NCBI RefSeq assembly: GCF_025766255.1
Contig: NW_026516800.1
Span: forward strand, 1-64,000
Direction of reading: 5' to 3'
Origin: Zychaea mexicana
Taxonomy: Eukaryota > Mucoromycota > Mucoromycetes > Mucorales > Lichtheimiaceae
DNA length: 64,000 bases
Position 1 is the stretch's first letter; each line of letters starts with the position of its first letter. This document shows positions 13,105 to 23,480 of the stretch, piece after piece. The position numbers were made by a program, and so were the translations under genes. The notes beneath the pieces were generated by a model that saw nothing but the letters and a program-made list of their open reading frames with translations, made no database searches and had not been told where the DNA came from.

Positions 13105-13557
13105 TCACATAGTTTATCTATTAGTCGGATGAATTGATATCGCCGTCTTAATAGCTAGAATATAAAAGAGCTTTATCTTTTGTTGGAATGAAACATCATC
13201 TCAAAGATACTTAATCTTGTCCCTGATCATCTTTATTAAAGCTCTATCATCACAATTTTCTTCCTAAGAAATTTTATTTTTTAAATCTTTCTCACCTACT
13301 TTTTCATAAAACTTATCATAAATATAGTATTTCTTTTATAATTTCTATTTTTTACTTTTTAAATTTTTAAATTTTTCGATTGTTCTATTCATTTTATTCT
13401 TACTTTTTTGTTTATTTGTAGTTTTCAAACCTGATTTGGATGCTTCTTTCTGTTTTTCAGAAGCTTTTCTTTTGATATTTGATTTATTTCTCTTTTCTAT
13501 ATATTCAATATCATATTCTTCATATATATTTTTTTTATATAATTCCTTAATATTTAT
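13105..13557 (-). pseudogene. AT-rich relic gene, 3' part (Lys-rich protein)
   Basis: On the minus strand one frame runs from the Harbinger insertion point down to about 13105 and stays protein-like across several stops. It first encodes a Lys/Asn/Glu-rich basic stretch (for example KASEKQKEASKSGLKTTNK), then recognisable ordered sequence such as YYIYDKFYEKVGEKDL, DDRALIKMIRDKIKYL and FQQKIKLFYILAIKTAIS. The in-frame stops are TAG, TAA, TAG, TGA and TAA, each at a place where CAG, CAA or CGA would fit. The 5' part is probably the short frame 18012-18102 on the other side of the Harbinger element. I do not recognise the family. The very low GC is unlike the host genes. Confidence 0.5.
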
Positions 13558-13560
13558 ATT
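13558..13560. repeat. Target-site duplication ATT, left of Harbinger element
   Basis: ATT immediately precedes the left terminal repeat and is matched by ATT at 18009-18011. A 3-bp duplication is what PIF/Harbinger elements make, although TWA is more usual. Confidence 0.6.
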
Positions 13561-13581
13561 AGGGGGTTTCATGCTTGGGAA
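13561..13581 (+). repeat. Harbinger left terminal inverted repeat
   Basis: The 21 bp match the reverse complement of 17988-18008 except at two adjacent positions (TG versus CA at bases 12-13). Confidence 0.85.
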
Positions 13582-13608
13582 TTTCTGCTTTTTAATAGCC
13601 AAAAAACC

Positions 13609-13630
13609 GCATTTCTTCTGCAAGAAATGC
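13609..13630. repeat. Subterminal hairpin in Harbinger element
   Basis: A 9-bp inverted repeat GCATTTCTT/AAGAAATGC with a short CTGC loop. A second inverted pair (AAGCACTTTCT and AGAAATGTGCTT) lies at about 13649-13689. The right end also carries GAAGAAATGC near 17959-17968. These may be transposase-binding sites, which is inference. Confidence 0.5.
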
Positions 13631-13786
13631 AAAAATTTCTAGTCAAGAAAAGCACTTTCTGAGCTGCTTTTTATGTAAGAAATGTGCTTGTGGCTTGCAA
13701 ATTCTAGGTTGGGATGGAACTATCATTTTTACATGTGTCAGATGCGTCGAAATAAACTCTACTCCGATCTGCTCAATATCACAAAC

Positions 13787-13800
13787 AAACACACCATAAA
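13787..13800. repeat. 14-bp target-site duplication, left copy (LINE)
   Basis: AAACACACCATAAA directly precedes the LINE copy and is repeated at 15361-15374 straight after its poly-A run. Confidence 0.85.
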
Positions 13801-14839
13801 CATGGCTCTTTCCGATATTCCTCCCGAACCGCCCGTGCGTGATACAGGCACCAACCAACAACCCTCCCTCTACACCTCCCCACCAACCGTTCTGACATAG
13901 GCTCGCATTGCCCAACCTGAACGAGTGTCACTCGTTCATGCTCAACGTCAACTGGGCACAAGCGAAGCGAAGAAAGTTTGCTATTTCTCTCGCATTTGGC
14001 AAGTTGGACGCTCGCCTGGCAGCGTTATGCTTGACATCAGCCCCGTTCCAGGATCCGTTGACGACGCAGTCGATATTTTGATGAAGATTTATCCCATCAA
14101 TAACGGCATCCTTACACATCGTGAAGGACAACGCGTGGTCGCTGAAATCAATCTCCAAACTGAAAAAGAACGAACTCGTGCCATCGACAAGGGCATAGAG
14201 TTCACACCGACCATCACGATCTGTGCAACGCCTGCTCTTGAAAAAAATGCAAAGATTAAAAAGCTTCGTCTCACAAATCTCCCTTTGCTCAGTCAAGAAG
14301 ATTTGGAACGCGGACTGCGCGAAACGTTTCGTCCATACGGCGACATCCTAGACGTTGGTATCAACCGTGACCCGCGAACAAAAGCATACATGGGAAACGG
14401 TTTCGCCGTTCTAGATATACAGCCACACCACAATCAACAGCTCCTTCCCCTTAACCACCATATCCCCTGGTGCGGTGACAAGGATGACTTAATCTACGCG
14501 CATTTCGACCAAATGCCCCTCCACTGTTCCCGCTGCCATGAGCCAGGACATATCGTTGAAGACTGTCCGCGCTTCCGCCGCAACCAGAAAGGATGTTTCA
14601 AGTGTGGCGGTAAGAATCACTACGCCGCAAACTGCCCCACAACGCACAACAGTGATGAATGGACGCCGGGCAACAACAAAACCAGCCGCCGCAAGACAGG
14701 TCACAAGCGTGACACAACCCCCTCCTAGGAGTTATCGAAATCCAAACATGCGCCCGGAAAAGGAAAGAAGGGGCAACTGACCAATCGGTTTGAGCCTCTG
14801 GAAGACCTGGGTGCCGACAATACCGCCACCGATGAGAAG

Positions 14840-14874
<35 letters not shown>

Positions 14875-15360
14875 CGAAAACATCGCAGATAACTCCTCAG
14901 CACTGATGCTACAAGGGTATCTTGAACAAGCTCTCGACGAAATTGCCATGGAATTTGCGGACTATCAGAACGATAGACCAATGATCCTAGCTGACGAACA
15001 GGAACTCGCAACACAAGTTCATCCGGCCAAGGACTGGATCGATAACATGGAACTCTCGGATACGGTCAAGGAGATCTTGCAGGAAGCAGATTTACCAAGT
15101 GATCTGCAACAAGTACTGTATGTCCGCCTCTCACGGCAACGCGACATCAGTTTACACGAATATATCCAATGATTCCCCTTTCATTCCAGCAAAGATTGCA
15201 TCAATAGCAATCGCAGCCATTCAAAAATATGTTTTCTAATTGTATATATCTCTTGTCTTCCCTTCCTTACAATTCCGAGGCCGCTGTGCTTTCCCTCTTC
15301 TTTTGAACGGCCCACAGTAATAAACTATTTCTGAGGTTTAAACACCTCCATACAAAAAAA
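13801..15360 (+). mobile_element. ORF1-only LINE-type retrotransposition product
   Basis: A 1.56-kb insertion in the Harbinger element. It starts one base before the ORF1 ATG and ends in a run of A (15354 on) about 30 bp after an AATAAA-type signal (near 15320). A 14-bp target-site duplication flanks it. It encodes only the zinc-knuckle ORF1. No reverse transcriptase or endonuclease follows, so it depends on a partner for mobility, like a half-LINE, or is a processed copy of an ORF1 mRNA. Confidence 0.8.
13802..15172 (+). pseudogene. LINE ORF1 / gag-like zinc-knuckle protein, two in-frame TAG
   Basis: A single frame of about 457 codons runs from ATG 13802 to TGA 15170-15172 and is interrupted only by TAG at 13898-13900 and 14726-14728. 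The product would be an RNA-binding nucleocapsid-like protein. A central RRM-like region (about 14250-14500) contains LRLTNLPLLSQEDLERGL. Two zinc knuckles follow, CSRCHEPGHIVEDC and CFKCGGKNHYAANC. Then come a basic linker, an Asn run from an AAC repeat (14835-14875) and an acidic C-terminal domain ending HEYIQ. The stops fit former Gln codons. A start-codon-proximal 5' end fits insertion right at the transcript leader. A related but more decayed copy lies antisense at 23.1-25.7 kb. Confidence 0.75.
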
Positions 15361-15374
15361 AAACACACCATAAA
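15361..15374. repeat. 14-bp target-site duplication, right copy (LINE)
   Basis: AAACACACCATAAA, identical to 13787-13800. Part of its leading AAA may belong to the poly-A tail. Confidence 0.85.
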
Positions 15375-15523
15375 TGCAACCACCACAGTCTATAATGAGA
15401 CTTCACCTGCAGGGAAAAAGACACTGATGTTACCTTTCATTTAAATGAGTTAAAGTTAACTTCGGTATCATTTGTCTATAAAAGGCCAGCTGAGATCACA
15501 CCTCAAATGAAGTATGTGAAGTA

Positions 15524-16570
15524 ATGGTCAACTGGCTTACCATTCATGAAAACTTCATAAGATGGTCAGGCGCAGGCGAGCAGTCAGCACCAGGCATAAA
15601 AAAGAAAGGAACAAAAACAGCCACATATACTGAGATGGCCGTGGCTATCAATGAGAAAACTGGCATTGGTTGGGACTGGTAGAAAACGAAAAGCCGTTTC
15701 GAAAGTTACAAGAGATGGTATATCAGTACCAAAAGAAAGTTGGAAGCTTCTGGCTTTGGCAAAGAGATCAGCCAAGAAGAACGTAAAAAGGGCATAAAAA
15801 ATATTGTTGACAAACTCAATCATATGTGCCCCTACTTCTATGAGATGGATTCGATCTTTGGTCAAAGGGAGAATATCAACCTAAGCACGGTTCTGCATGC
15901 TGGCCTTCCGCCATCGATCTCTGCGCATGCAGCCACTCTTGTGCCAGCTACTGAGTTACCTGCAGTAGAAACTGCAGTAGCAGCAACACCAGTACCAACA
16001 ACAGCGACTGAAGAATTGCCGACGAATCCTGTTGTCAACGAAAATATGCCTTACTCCTCGTTCTTCAAACAAGTAGATGTTGACAGCTAGACACAAGAAA
16101 TCACTGTCGACAATTTCGAAGAGTCTATAGAACGATTCTTGGAGCAGGCTCCACCCAGTCCAGAGCCACAGAATGAGGAGGTGAACAGCATTGCTTCCAG
16201 CAGGGTAGAAAGCGGCTCTGACAATGACAATGACGACGACGATAATGTGCTACACGGCAGAAACTTTACTGCCGTTTACTCGGTCAATGAAGCCAAAGAA
16301 TGCAAGTTAGAGTCGAAAAAGCTCAAGCTCGAGCATGAGAGACTGCAATTGGAGAAGGCGCGATTAGCAGAACAGAAACATGCGTCCCAGACACAACTAG
16401 CAGAGCAGAAACTTGCGTCCCAGGCACAAGTAGCAGAGCAGAAACGTGCATCCCAAGCACAAGAACAGCAGACTTACGCTAGTGACAGAACCAAGTTTTT
16501 CATTGAGCTGTTGAAACTTGGAAAGACTACTGACGAAGCCAAACAGATTATTGAAAATGTATACGAGTAG
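15524..16570 (+). pseudogene. Harbinger Myb/SANT-like DNA-binding protein, interrupted
   Basis: One frame of 349 codons from ATG 15524 to TAG 16568-16570, with in-frame TAG at 15680-15682 and 16088-16090. The N-terminal part resembles the trihelix Myb/SANT-like domain of Harbinger accessory proteins (WLTIHENFIRW early, then the SRFESYKRWYISTKRKLEAS helix and GFG). The middle is Ala/Pro/Thr-rich. The C-terminal half is an acidic stretch followed by a charged coiled coil with repeated LAEQK and SQAQ units. In this family the protein takes the nuclease to the nucleus and to the transposon ends. The first internal stop sits inside the DNA-binding domain, so a full product would need readthrough or a repaired copy elsewhere. 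Confidence 0.7.
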
Positions 16571-16737
16571 TCACTGGCATTTTATGTATAAACAAAAGTT
16601 TATTGTCTAGATGTAAAATCGACTACAATGTTTTTCAGGAGGTCTCTTTTCCCTTCTGCGTCTGAAAGCTGTGATGATGTGCTATGCTCATTGCTTCCAT
16701 TATCGTTTTCAGTGTCCAGATCCCATTTATCATTGCG

Positions 16738-17969
16738 TCAGAAGAGATAGTTATAGAGAAGACATGTCGCAACGATTATATTGTTTAGCTTTTCGAATTC
16801 GTTCTTGGATCTCAGTTGCAATGGGACATTCTTCAAAAAGCGCCACCTTCCTTTCAAAATACCAATCATATTTTCATTAGCCACCCTACCTGATGCATGC
16901 TGGAAGTAGAACGTTTCGTAATCCTTGTGCAGTCGGGCTACTGGACTGCGATATGGGGTGATCAGATGCGTCGTAAGCCCATATCTAGAATCACCAATTA
17001 AATATTCGTTTCCTGAAAAATGCGCATCAGGAAACAGTCCTGGAAGAGATTGGCTGCTAAATACGCTTGCGTCGCTCATAGAACCAGGACATCCGCAACA
17101 GAGGATTGGATAAAGCGGTTATCATCACATATAATTTGAAGATTCATGGAGTAGCGTGATTTGCGGTTGAAGTAAACTTCGCCTTGTTCTTTGGGTCTTT
17201 GAGCAAAGTTGACATGAGTGCCATCGACAAAACCGACACACCAGGGGAAGCCGGTCTTGGATTCTATGCGCGCAGCAATCGACTTGCGTTCTTCTTCATC
17301 AGGCCAGGACAAAAAATCAGTCAACATCAATTTGTTAATGACTCCAATAACGCGATAGAAGCATTTGCTGACAAAGCCTGTAGACACATCCCATTCCATC
17401 CCAAGTTTCGTAGTGGAGTTTCCACTTCCGTCATATGCAAGTCTTTGCAGCATGATGCCTAGCTGCATTTGGACATCTATCTGAGCTACACACGACTCGC
17501 TGTTGAAATCTGGATGGCCCTCAATAAGCTCGAGGAGAGCTTTGAACGATCTTTTGTTCATCCACACCAACATTTTGAGTTGCTTATCAGGCTATTGCAT
17601 AAAAAACTCACGTTTTTCTTGCAGTTTTGGAACGTGACCGCAAGGATTGAGGTATTGATGGCTGCTGATGCCAACGTAAATGCTAAGAAGCTCGTTGCAA
17701 TCTTTTTCCTCTTAGAGCAACTCACTCGATTCGTCGTTGCAAAGCAACTGTCGCTGAATGCTTTGCTCAATGAGCTTATTGACTCCACGTGAAGTCCTTT
17801 GTTGCTGAGTGATTTTTGGCATTGGGAAATTGATAGTAAAAACATAGTGTGTGAAATAAAGTAACAGAAAATATGCAAATTCAAGTAACATTGACGCGAA
17901 ACGCATAGCAGCTGATGTTGAAAGTTTATCCATGATTGTGACTTTGCTTTTTAAACTGAAGAAATGCAC
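16738..17969 (-). pseudogene. PIF/Harbinger DDE transposase (HARBI1-like), disrupted
   Basis: Minus-strand nuclease frame starting around 17933-17969 and ending at TGA 16738. The DDE triad is visible: D in VGFVDGTHVN, D in LIGDSRYGL, and E in VANENMIGILKGRW. An N-terminal helix-turn-helix region (LAYDGSGNSTTKLG) precedes it, and the CPGSMSDASVF motif sits before the second D. Three lesions occur: TAA at 17712-17714, TAG at 17592-17594 and a one-base frameshift at about 17080-17100, just before CPGSMSDA. Apart from these the sequence is close to a functional family member, so decay is recent or the copy was amplified in trans. Confidence 0.8.
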
Positions 17970-17987
17970 ATTTCATTTTCTCATTTT

Positions 17988-18008
17988 TTCCCAAGTGTGA
18001 AACCCCCT
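17988..18008 (-). repeat. Harbinger right terminal inverted repeat
   Basis: Reverse complement of the left end with two adjacent mismatches; followed by ATT (18009-18011), the duplicated target. Confidence 0.85.
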
Positions 18009-18011
18009 ATT

Positions 18012-18102
18012 ATGATTTTTCAAATAATTTTGTAATTTTTTTCATATCAATAATAGTTTTATCATTATTAGATGAGATTTGATTTGTAGATGCTGACACC
18101 AT
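18012..18102 (-). pseudogene. AT-rich relic gene, 5' part
   Basis: A short minus-strand frame from ATG 18102 begins MVSASTNQISSNND and ends at the Harbinger insertion site in KKITKLFEKS. It is the likely N-terminus of the relic continued at 13557-13105. After removal of the transposon the frames differ by one base, so an indel, footprint or intron must be assumed. Confidence 0.4.
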
Positions 18103-18575
18103 TTATAATATATTCTTCTTGTATATAGAAATTATATTTAGTTTTTATTTTTTAAAAAGTATATATACTAAGACATTCATGTATAATTTAATTTAATGAA
18201 AATTAATTCGGCTATATCATTTCATCCTAGCTATCTATGCTATCTATACTAGTATAAGACTGGCATTCAACTTTGCCAGTGTGATTTGGTGAGATATGGG
18301 CTGGAGACACAGACCCCTGAGCAATTTCCATATTAGTAGAGTGAGAGGGGGCATGGCTGGGGTAAGGCCAGGCTGCTAACTGAGTTTGATTGAGTTAGAG
18401 GAGTTGGTGCTCAAACAGTGTCATTAGATATCTCTTGTTGCATTGGTGACTATGACTATGGGTGTTGTTGTTGCTGTTGTTGTTGAAGTGTATCTGGATC
18501 AAGTATAGAACACAGAGACATCAAATAATTCTATAACAAGGGTCCAATTAAGGTAATTATATATATATGATATAT
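18103..18575. other. Spacer with a GC-normal islet in AT-rich DNA
   Basis: About 18240-18545 has ordinary GC with GTT repeats (18463-18485) and sits between AT-rich flanks. It could be another small insertion, but I found no terminal repeats. Confidence 0.35.
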
Positions 18576-19585
18576 CTATGATGTTATTATTTTAAATATA
18601 TTATCAATTTCATCAATATTTAATATTTTATATAAGAATATTTTAAATGATTCAAACTGTATATTACTTATATAAGTATAAAAGCTTTGTTTTATTTTTA
18701 CATGTTTTAAATTTTTATCAAAAGTATTTAATAAATCCACACTTCTTTTTATTCTATTATATAGTTTATATTAAGTAAAATTATTATAATCTTTTATATC
18801 ATAATCCATAAAATCTAACACTTCCTTTTCTGTTAATTCATTTATATTTTCAATTTCATCAAATATTAGTTTATCTTTTTCCATACTTAAATATATTGTT
18901 TTATAAAATTTATCTTTTTCATCAATTATATAAAATATATCTTCTAATTTATAATTTTTATAATAGTCATCAAAATATATATTATGAGTACAATTTTTAT
19001 AATAATTAAAAATGTTATATTTTTTATTATAATATAATCTATCTGTAATATCCTTACTATTACATATATGAGTACATTTTTCACAATGTTTAGGCATATA
19101 TTTATTATAGTATGAAATATCATTTCTAACTTTTGTTTTACATGACATTTCTTTACATATAGTTAAATTATCATCACAATATTTTCATCAATTTTTTTTA
19201 TTTTATTTATATTATCATTGTATTTCTTTTTAATAATATTTATTTTAATTTTTCTAATTTTATATTCTAATTTTTTATATTTAATTAAAAGATGATCTTA
19301 TTTATTCATATATTTATACTTTTTATTTTCGTTAAGAAATGTTTTATTATAGTAATTTAATGCAAACTTCATTTAATTTATATATTTTATATTATATTTA
19401 TCCAATTCTTCTTTATAATCTATAATCCTTTCATTATTATCTTTATAATTCTCATCTATATTTTCATTTATATTTTCATTTATATTTTCATCAATAATTT
19501 CATTTATATCTATTTTATGTTTATTTTTAAAGATTTTTTTTTTTCTTTCAACAGGTGAAGTCTTTATATATTCTCTTTTTGTCAT
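18576..19585 (-). pseudogene. AT-rich relic gene (Cys-containing, Asn/Lys/Tyr-rich protein)
   Basis: Minus-strand coding relic starting at ATG 19585 (MTKREYIKTSPVERKKK). The same frame continues through TAA codons into ALNYYNKTFLNENKKY and LIKYKKLEYKIRKIKINI. After a frameshift near 19150 it continues as MSCKTKVRNDISYYNKYMP, followed by KHCEKCTHICN, possibly a zinc-binding cluster. Then comes a Tyr/Asp/Lys-rich domain, and through a TAA at 18771-18773 it runs on to about 18576. The Asn-Ile-Glu repeats in 19440-19500 are simple-sequence expansions. I do not recognise the family. The low GC and Lys/Asn/Ile bias could be original (a foreign AT-rich source) or the result of C-to-T decay. Confidence 0.5.
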
Positions 19586-19816
19586 TTTTATTTTTTATTT
19601 ATAATTAAATTCAATTTTTAAATAAAATATATATAAGATAAATAGCGGAGTTTCAAACGTCCCTAATTTCTATACTTAATCCGTGTATCTTCTAGTTAAT
19701 TGGTGAGTACTTTGTATAGGCAAACATCTTTAGCCCAGTCAGTAATAGGGGTTGTAGCCAAGGGGCTAGTTGAGTCGTCCATTTAGGGGAAAGAGTGTTT
19801 TGTTATTGCATCGTCT

Positions 19817-19824
19817 GTAGTAAC
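19817..19824. repeat. 8-bp target-site duplication, left (hAT)
   Basis: GTAGTAAC, identical to 23078-23085. An 8-bp duplication is the hallmark of hAT insertions. Confidence 0.9.
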
Positions 19825-22800
19825 CAGCATTGACGAATTTCGCCAACCACAATTTTCGCCTGGAAAAATTGGCGAAAATTATGGGTAATTCCCTGCTACA
19901 TTTTTTTTTGATTGAGTATTGTATGCCACCCCAATAAGCAGTTAAATAAATAAATTTGATCTTTAAAAGTAGAATGGTTTACTCCTTCGATAATAAAGAA
20001 AAGAAAAGATTACAAGATAAATATAATAAACAGTCAATGCGAGGTTCTTATTAGTCAGGTCTTCATTGAATCGTGCCAAAAGCATGCTGCAGATTGATGT
20101 TTATGACAAATCTACTGTGCAGCTGTTGCGCAGCTGCTAAGTAGTTTCTGTGCGACAGCGAAATAACTGTCCTCTTCCTTCTAAATTCAATAGTAGCTTA
20201 TCTTTGAAATACAAATTTATCGACTGCGCTGCACTCATTACTTCATAGCTCGTCCAAAAGTTATGCTGCGGAATGATGACGACGACGAACTTGTCGCGCA
20301 GCTGCTAAGCAGTCGCCTTCTTCATTATACAACAGTTCATTTTCTTGAGGCAATAGTTTCGCAGCACACGACCTAAGAAAAAGTATAAATATGGCCAGTT
20401 CTCTGAGCTAGATACTTCATTAACATTTTATATCTACACTTTCTCGTCGATCTACATTATCCTCTCTCATGCAATCTGAAGAAAACTTATCAACAACTGC
20501 TGGTTCCAAGCGTTCTTATGTATTGGTGGAAAGGTCCAACCAAGGTTCCGGTGCTGGTCGCAGACGACATCCTGCCAAGCAGTTTTTTAAGCTCTACAAT
20601 CGATACTTTGACAATAAAAAATGCAGGGATGGTGAGGCACAATGTCTTGCATGCATTCGAGTACTCGGTGACTATGTGCAAGGATTTAGGGATAAAAATG
20701 CTGCTTTACTTGAGCATCTCAAGGTAAAATAGAAAGATATGCATGAATTGTAGCTTAAACGTAGCCTCAAAATCTTGATAATAGAGCTAATACTTTTCTT
20801 TCAAAAAAAAAGGTTTGCATCAATCTGAATTCAGATGAAAGAATTATGATTCAGGCCTCAGGTGCTTTCACGTGGGTAGATAATGAAGATATACTTCTTG
20901 AAGATTCGGTTAGTCAAGTATCTGGTCTCAGTCAAACATAAAATACAAGACGTAAACTCGCACAAGCATCAATCTCGAAATATGGTGTCGTCGAAAACAG
21001 CTTATGGGCTCAGCGAGCACAGGACAAGGCATTGTGTGCTACTGTGTCGGCCAATCTTCCATTCCGTTGGATCGAAAACCCAGAGGTCATCGAATACTTG
21101 CTCCATTTGAATGATCGCGCTTTGGTAATAAGAAGATGCAATGTTATTATACTTTATATTTTTATGATGTAATAAGATGTAACTAACTAGTACGGCCTTC
21201 TTCTAGGCAAATGGAGCCATACCTAAAAGGCAAAACCTATCAACCAAAATTCTTTCACATGTTGCCGATTCTGCGAATGAACAACTCATTGCCGAGGTTT
21301 AAGATATATAAGGCGTAACTCTAACATGTGATGGATGGCGAAATGTCTCCAAGGAGTCGATACTTGGCATAGTCCTCAACACCTCAAGTGGGAGCAGCGT
21401 CATTTGGGACGCAAAAGACATCTCAGGAGAGCAAGCAAGGACGCTGGATGTTATTCAAAAATTGGAGACGTTACTTTTCGACAAGAGTAAGCGGATCAAG
21501 AGGCACAACATCACGGTCATCGCGGTTGTTACTGATTCAGCGAGTGCCTATGCTGCTGCCCGTTCACAGCTACGTCGCAAGCATCAACAGATTGTATGGT
21601 TGCCATGCTTTGCCCACCAGATGAAGCTCTGCATAGCCGATATGTTGAAGGCATTCCCGGACTTGAATTCTTGCATGCAGCAAGCTGTCAAACTCATCGA
21701 AACATTCAATCGTTCAACATATTTGACACGAAAACTCCGTGACCATCAAGATAGTACCCCAAATAAGTGCTGCGTTAGTCTTCGTCAACCTGCAACACGA
21801 TGGAACAGTTACTTCGATGCTTTGAAAAACTTGCTTGATACGAAGGATTCATTGCAGGTAAAGCGATCAATATTATGGATTTTAAATATACGTGTACAAT
21901 GGTTAGCACTCATACTTATTGTTTTGTCTTGACTTAGCTCGTCGTATGAATTCTGGATCTGATGCAGGTGCCAAAATACCAGACGAAGTTGCAAACAACA
22001 TTCGCTCCATGGCCTTCTGGGAAGATATCGATGGAATCAAGGCAATGCTCGAACCATTTGCGTTGTGCCTAGATGTTCTCCAACGAGATAATGCTAAGCT
22101 ATACTACATTGCCACTCAGTTCGCGAAGCTACTCCCCATGTTTACGACTGATAAGATCGACTTTGTGCGTAGAAGACTGCCTGACGATGCTGTCCAAGTA
22201 TTTGTCAAGCGACTGGAAAAAAGATGGTATCAATGGGAGCAACCGCTACTGATTCTGGCCATGTATCTACATCCAACGTACTGTTTGGATTACATCAACC
22301 GCTATCCGGAACCTGTAGATCCAGAAGCATGCAACAGACGGGGCATCACGTCAAGAATCATTACCGAGTGGGCCCAAATGTACTATAATAAATGGACAGG
22401 AAACGAGGCCGAAACCATGCTTTTACAAGTCATGAAGTACGACGATAGGGATTGGCCGCTCGATGATGAAGGCTACATTGGATCCGGTCGCAACCCGGAC
22501 AAGTTTTGGAAAATGGTGGCTGCCAACAACGAGTCGTGCAAAGAACTTGCTTTTGTGGCGCGACGCTTGCTGGCGATTGGTGTGAACTCGGCCTCGTGCG
22601 AGAGATTGTTCAGCGACATAGGGTACATCCACAGCACTAGGAGAAACCGGCTTCATTGGCAAAAAGTTCTTCACATTGCCCAAGTTCGTGCCACACTCAA
22701 GAAGAAGCATGCCAAGGATAAAGGCAAAGCACCAGCACTTCCCGCACTAGCAAGACTTGATAGCGTTGAAAGCCAAGGCGCCAAGGACGACGAACTTTAC

Positions 22801-23077
22801 ATGGAGGAAGAAGACCGGAACCTCCGGAGTGAAGAAGAGGCCGACATGACTCCATGACAGTGAAATGCTCTTATTAATGAGTGGTTCTTAGATCTTGACG
22901 GTGAAGTTGACGACGAAACAGCTGAAGCTCCTGACATACAAGTGCACCCAGCAGAAAACCAATCTTATAAATACAAATTGTCAACACTTTTCATCCCCTC
23001 CCTTCAACAGATTTAGATTCTCATATGTATTTCCAAATAAAGTAATTGATTTTTCGCCTGGCGAAAAATCAACACTG
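19825..23077. mobile_element. hAT DNA transposon
   Basis: A 3.25-kb element with short imperfect terminal inverted repeats (left CAGCATTGACGAATTTCGCC; right end in reverse CAGTGTTGATTTTTCGCC), flanked by perfect 8-bp direct repeats GTAGTAAC. Both ends have a GGCGAAAA-type subterminal palindrome. It carries one transposase gene with introns, disrupted by TAA codons. Confidence 0.9.
20469..22857 (+). pseudogene. hAT transposase with DUF659 and dimerisation domain, three in-frame TAA
   Basis: Four exons join in frame at 20469-20723, 20813-21124, 21207-21857 and 21907-22857, about 722 residues. The N-terminus resembles a BED-like zinc-binding region (CRDGEAQCLACIRV, then LLEHL). The DUF659 and catalytic region shows GVTLTCDGWRNVSKESILG, VVTDSASAYAAAR and CFAHQMKLCIADM. 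The C-terminal hAT dimerisation domain shows LLAIGVNSASCERLFSDIGY. An acidic tail ends at TGA. TAA occurs in frame at 20939-20941, 21300-21302 and 21309-21311. Each sits in a position where Gln would fit, and the last two lie just before the catalytic CDGW. Splice sites and frame are otherwise intact. Confidence 0.85.
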
Positions 23078-23085
23078 GTAGTAAC
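23078..23085. repeat. 8-bp target-site duplication, right (hAT)
   Basis: GTAGTAAC, matching 19817-19824. Confidence 0.9.
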
Positions 23086-23089
23086 TAGG

Positions 23090-23480
23090 GCATGTTTACT
23101 GTCCCATGCAGAAGTGCCATTTCGTGGGTCGGCCATATACTGTAGGTGTCGGTATCTGCAGAATGCGGTAGAGTAGGGGGAGGGACGTGTGTTGCAGCTC
23201 CTGAAGGAGGGGCATAGTTGATTGGCATAGAGACTGGACTTTGATGATTGATGCAGCAGACATCAATTTCGTTAACATGGCCAATGGCGTTGCACCTAGT
23301 ACATGTCGTGGGCGATTGTCGTTGCTATTCGTTTAGGAGCTTGCATTTGTTGATGGTGTGGCCGTCGGATTTGCAATAGATGCAGAACAGTGGCATTCCC
23401 TTCGCTCTGACTAGGGCACAGGAGGGGAAGGGGAGGTTGAGGTACAGATATCGGCAGATTGTTGGTAGAGTCTCATAAAG
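23090..23480 (-). pseudogene. Zinc-knuckle ORF1/gag-like relic, C-terminal part
   Basis: The minus strand reads into two zinc knuckles, CIYCKSDGHTINKC and CTRCNAIGHVNEIDVC, separated by a short linker containing TAG at 23325-23327 (after KCKLLNE), where Gln would fit. Architecture and order match the C-terminal half of the LINE ORF1 at 13802-15172. The N-terminal half of the same relic is at about 25335-25740. Between them lies an inserted block. Confidence 0.65.

Larger units (their letters stand above)
13561..18008. mobile_element. PIF/Harbinger DNA transposon carrying a nested LINE
   Basis: The element is bounded by imperfect 21-bp terminal inverted repeats (left AGGGGGTTTCATGCTTGGGAA; the right end reads the same in reverse with two mismatches) and ATT direct repeats. 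It carries the two genes typical of the superfamily, placed convergently: a Myb/SANT-like DNA-binding protein (+, 15524-16570) and a DDE nuclease (-, 16738-17969). Both are broken by stops, and the nuclease also by a frameshift, so this copy cannot move by itself. Without the LINE (13801-15374) the element would be about 2.87 kb. It inserted into an AT-rich relic gene. Confidence 0.85.
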
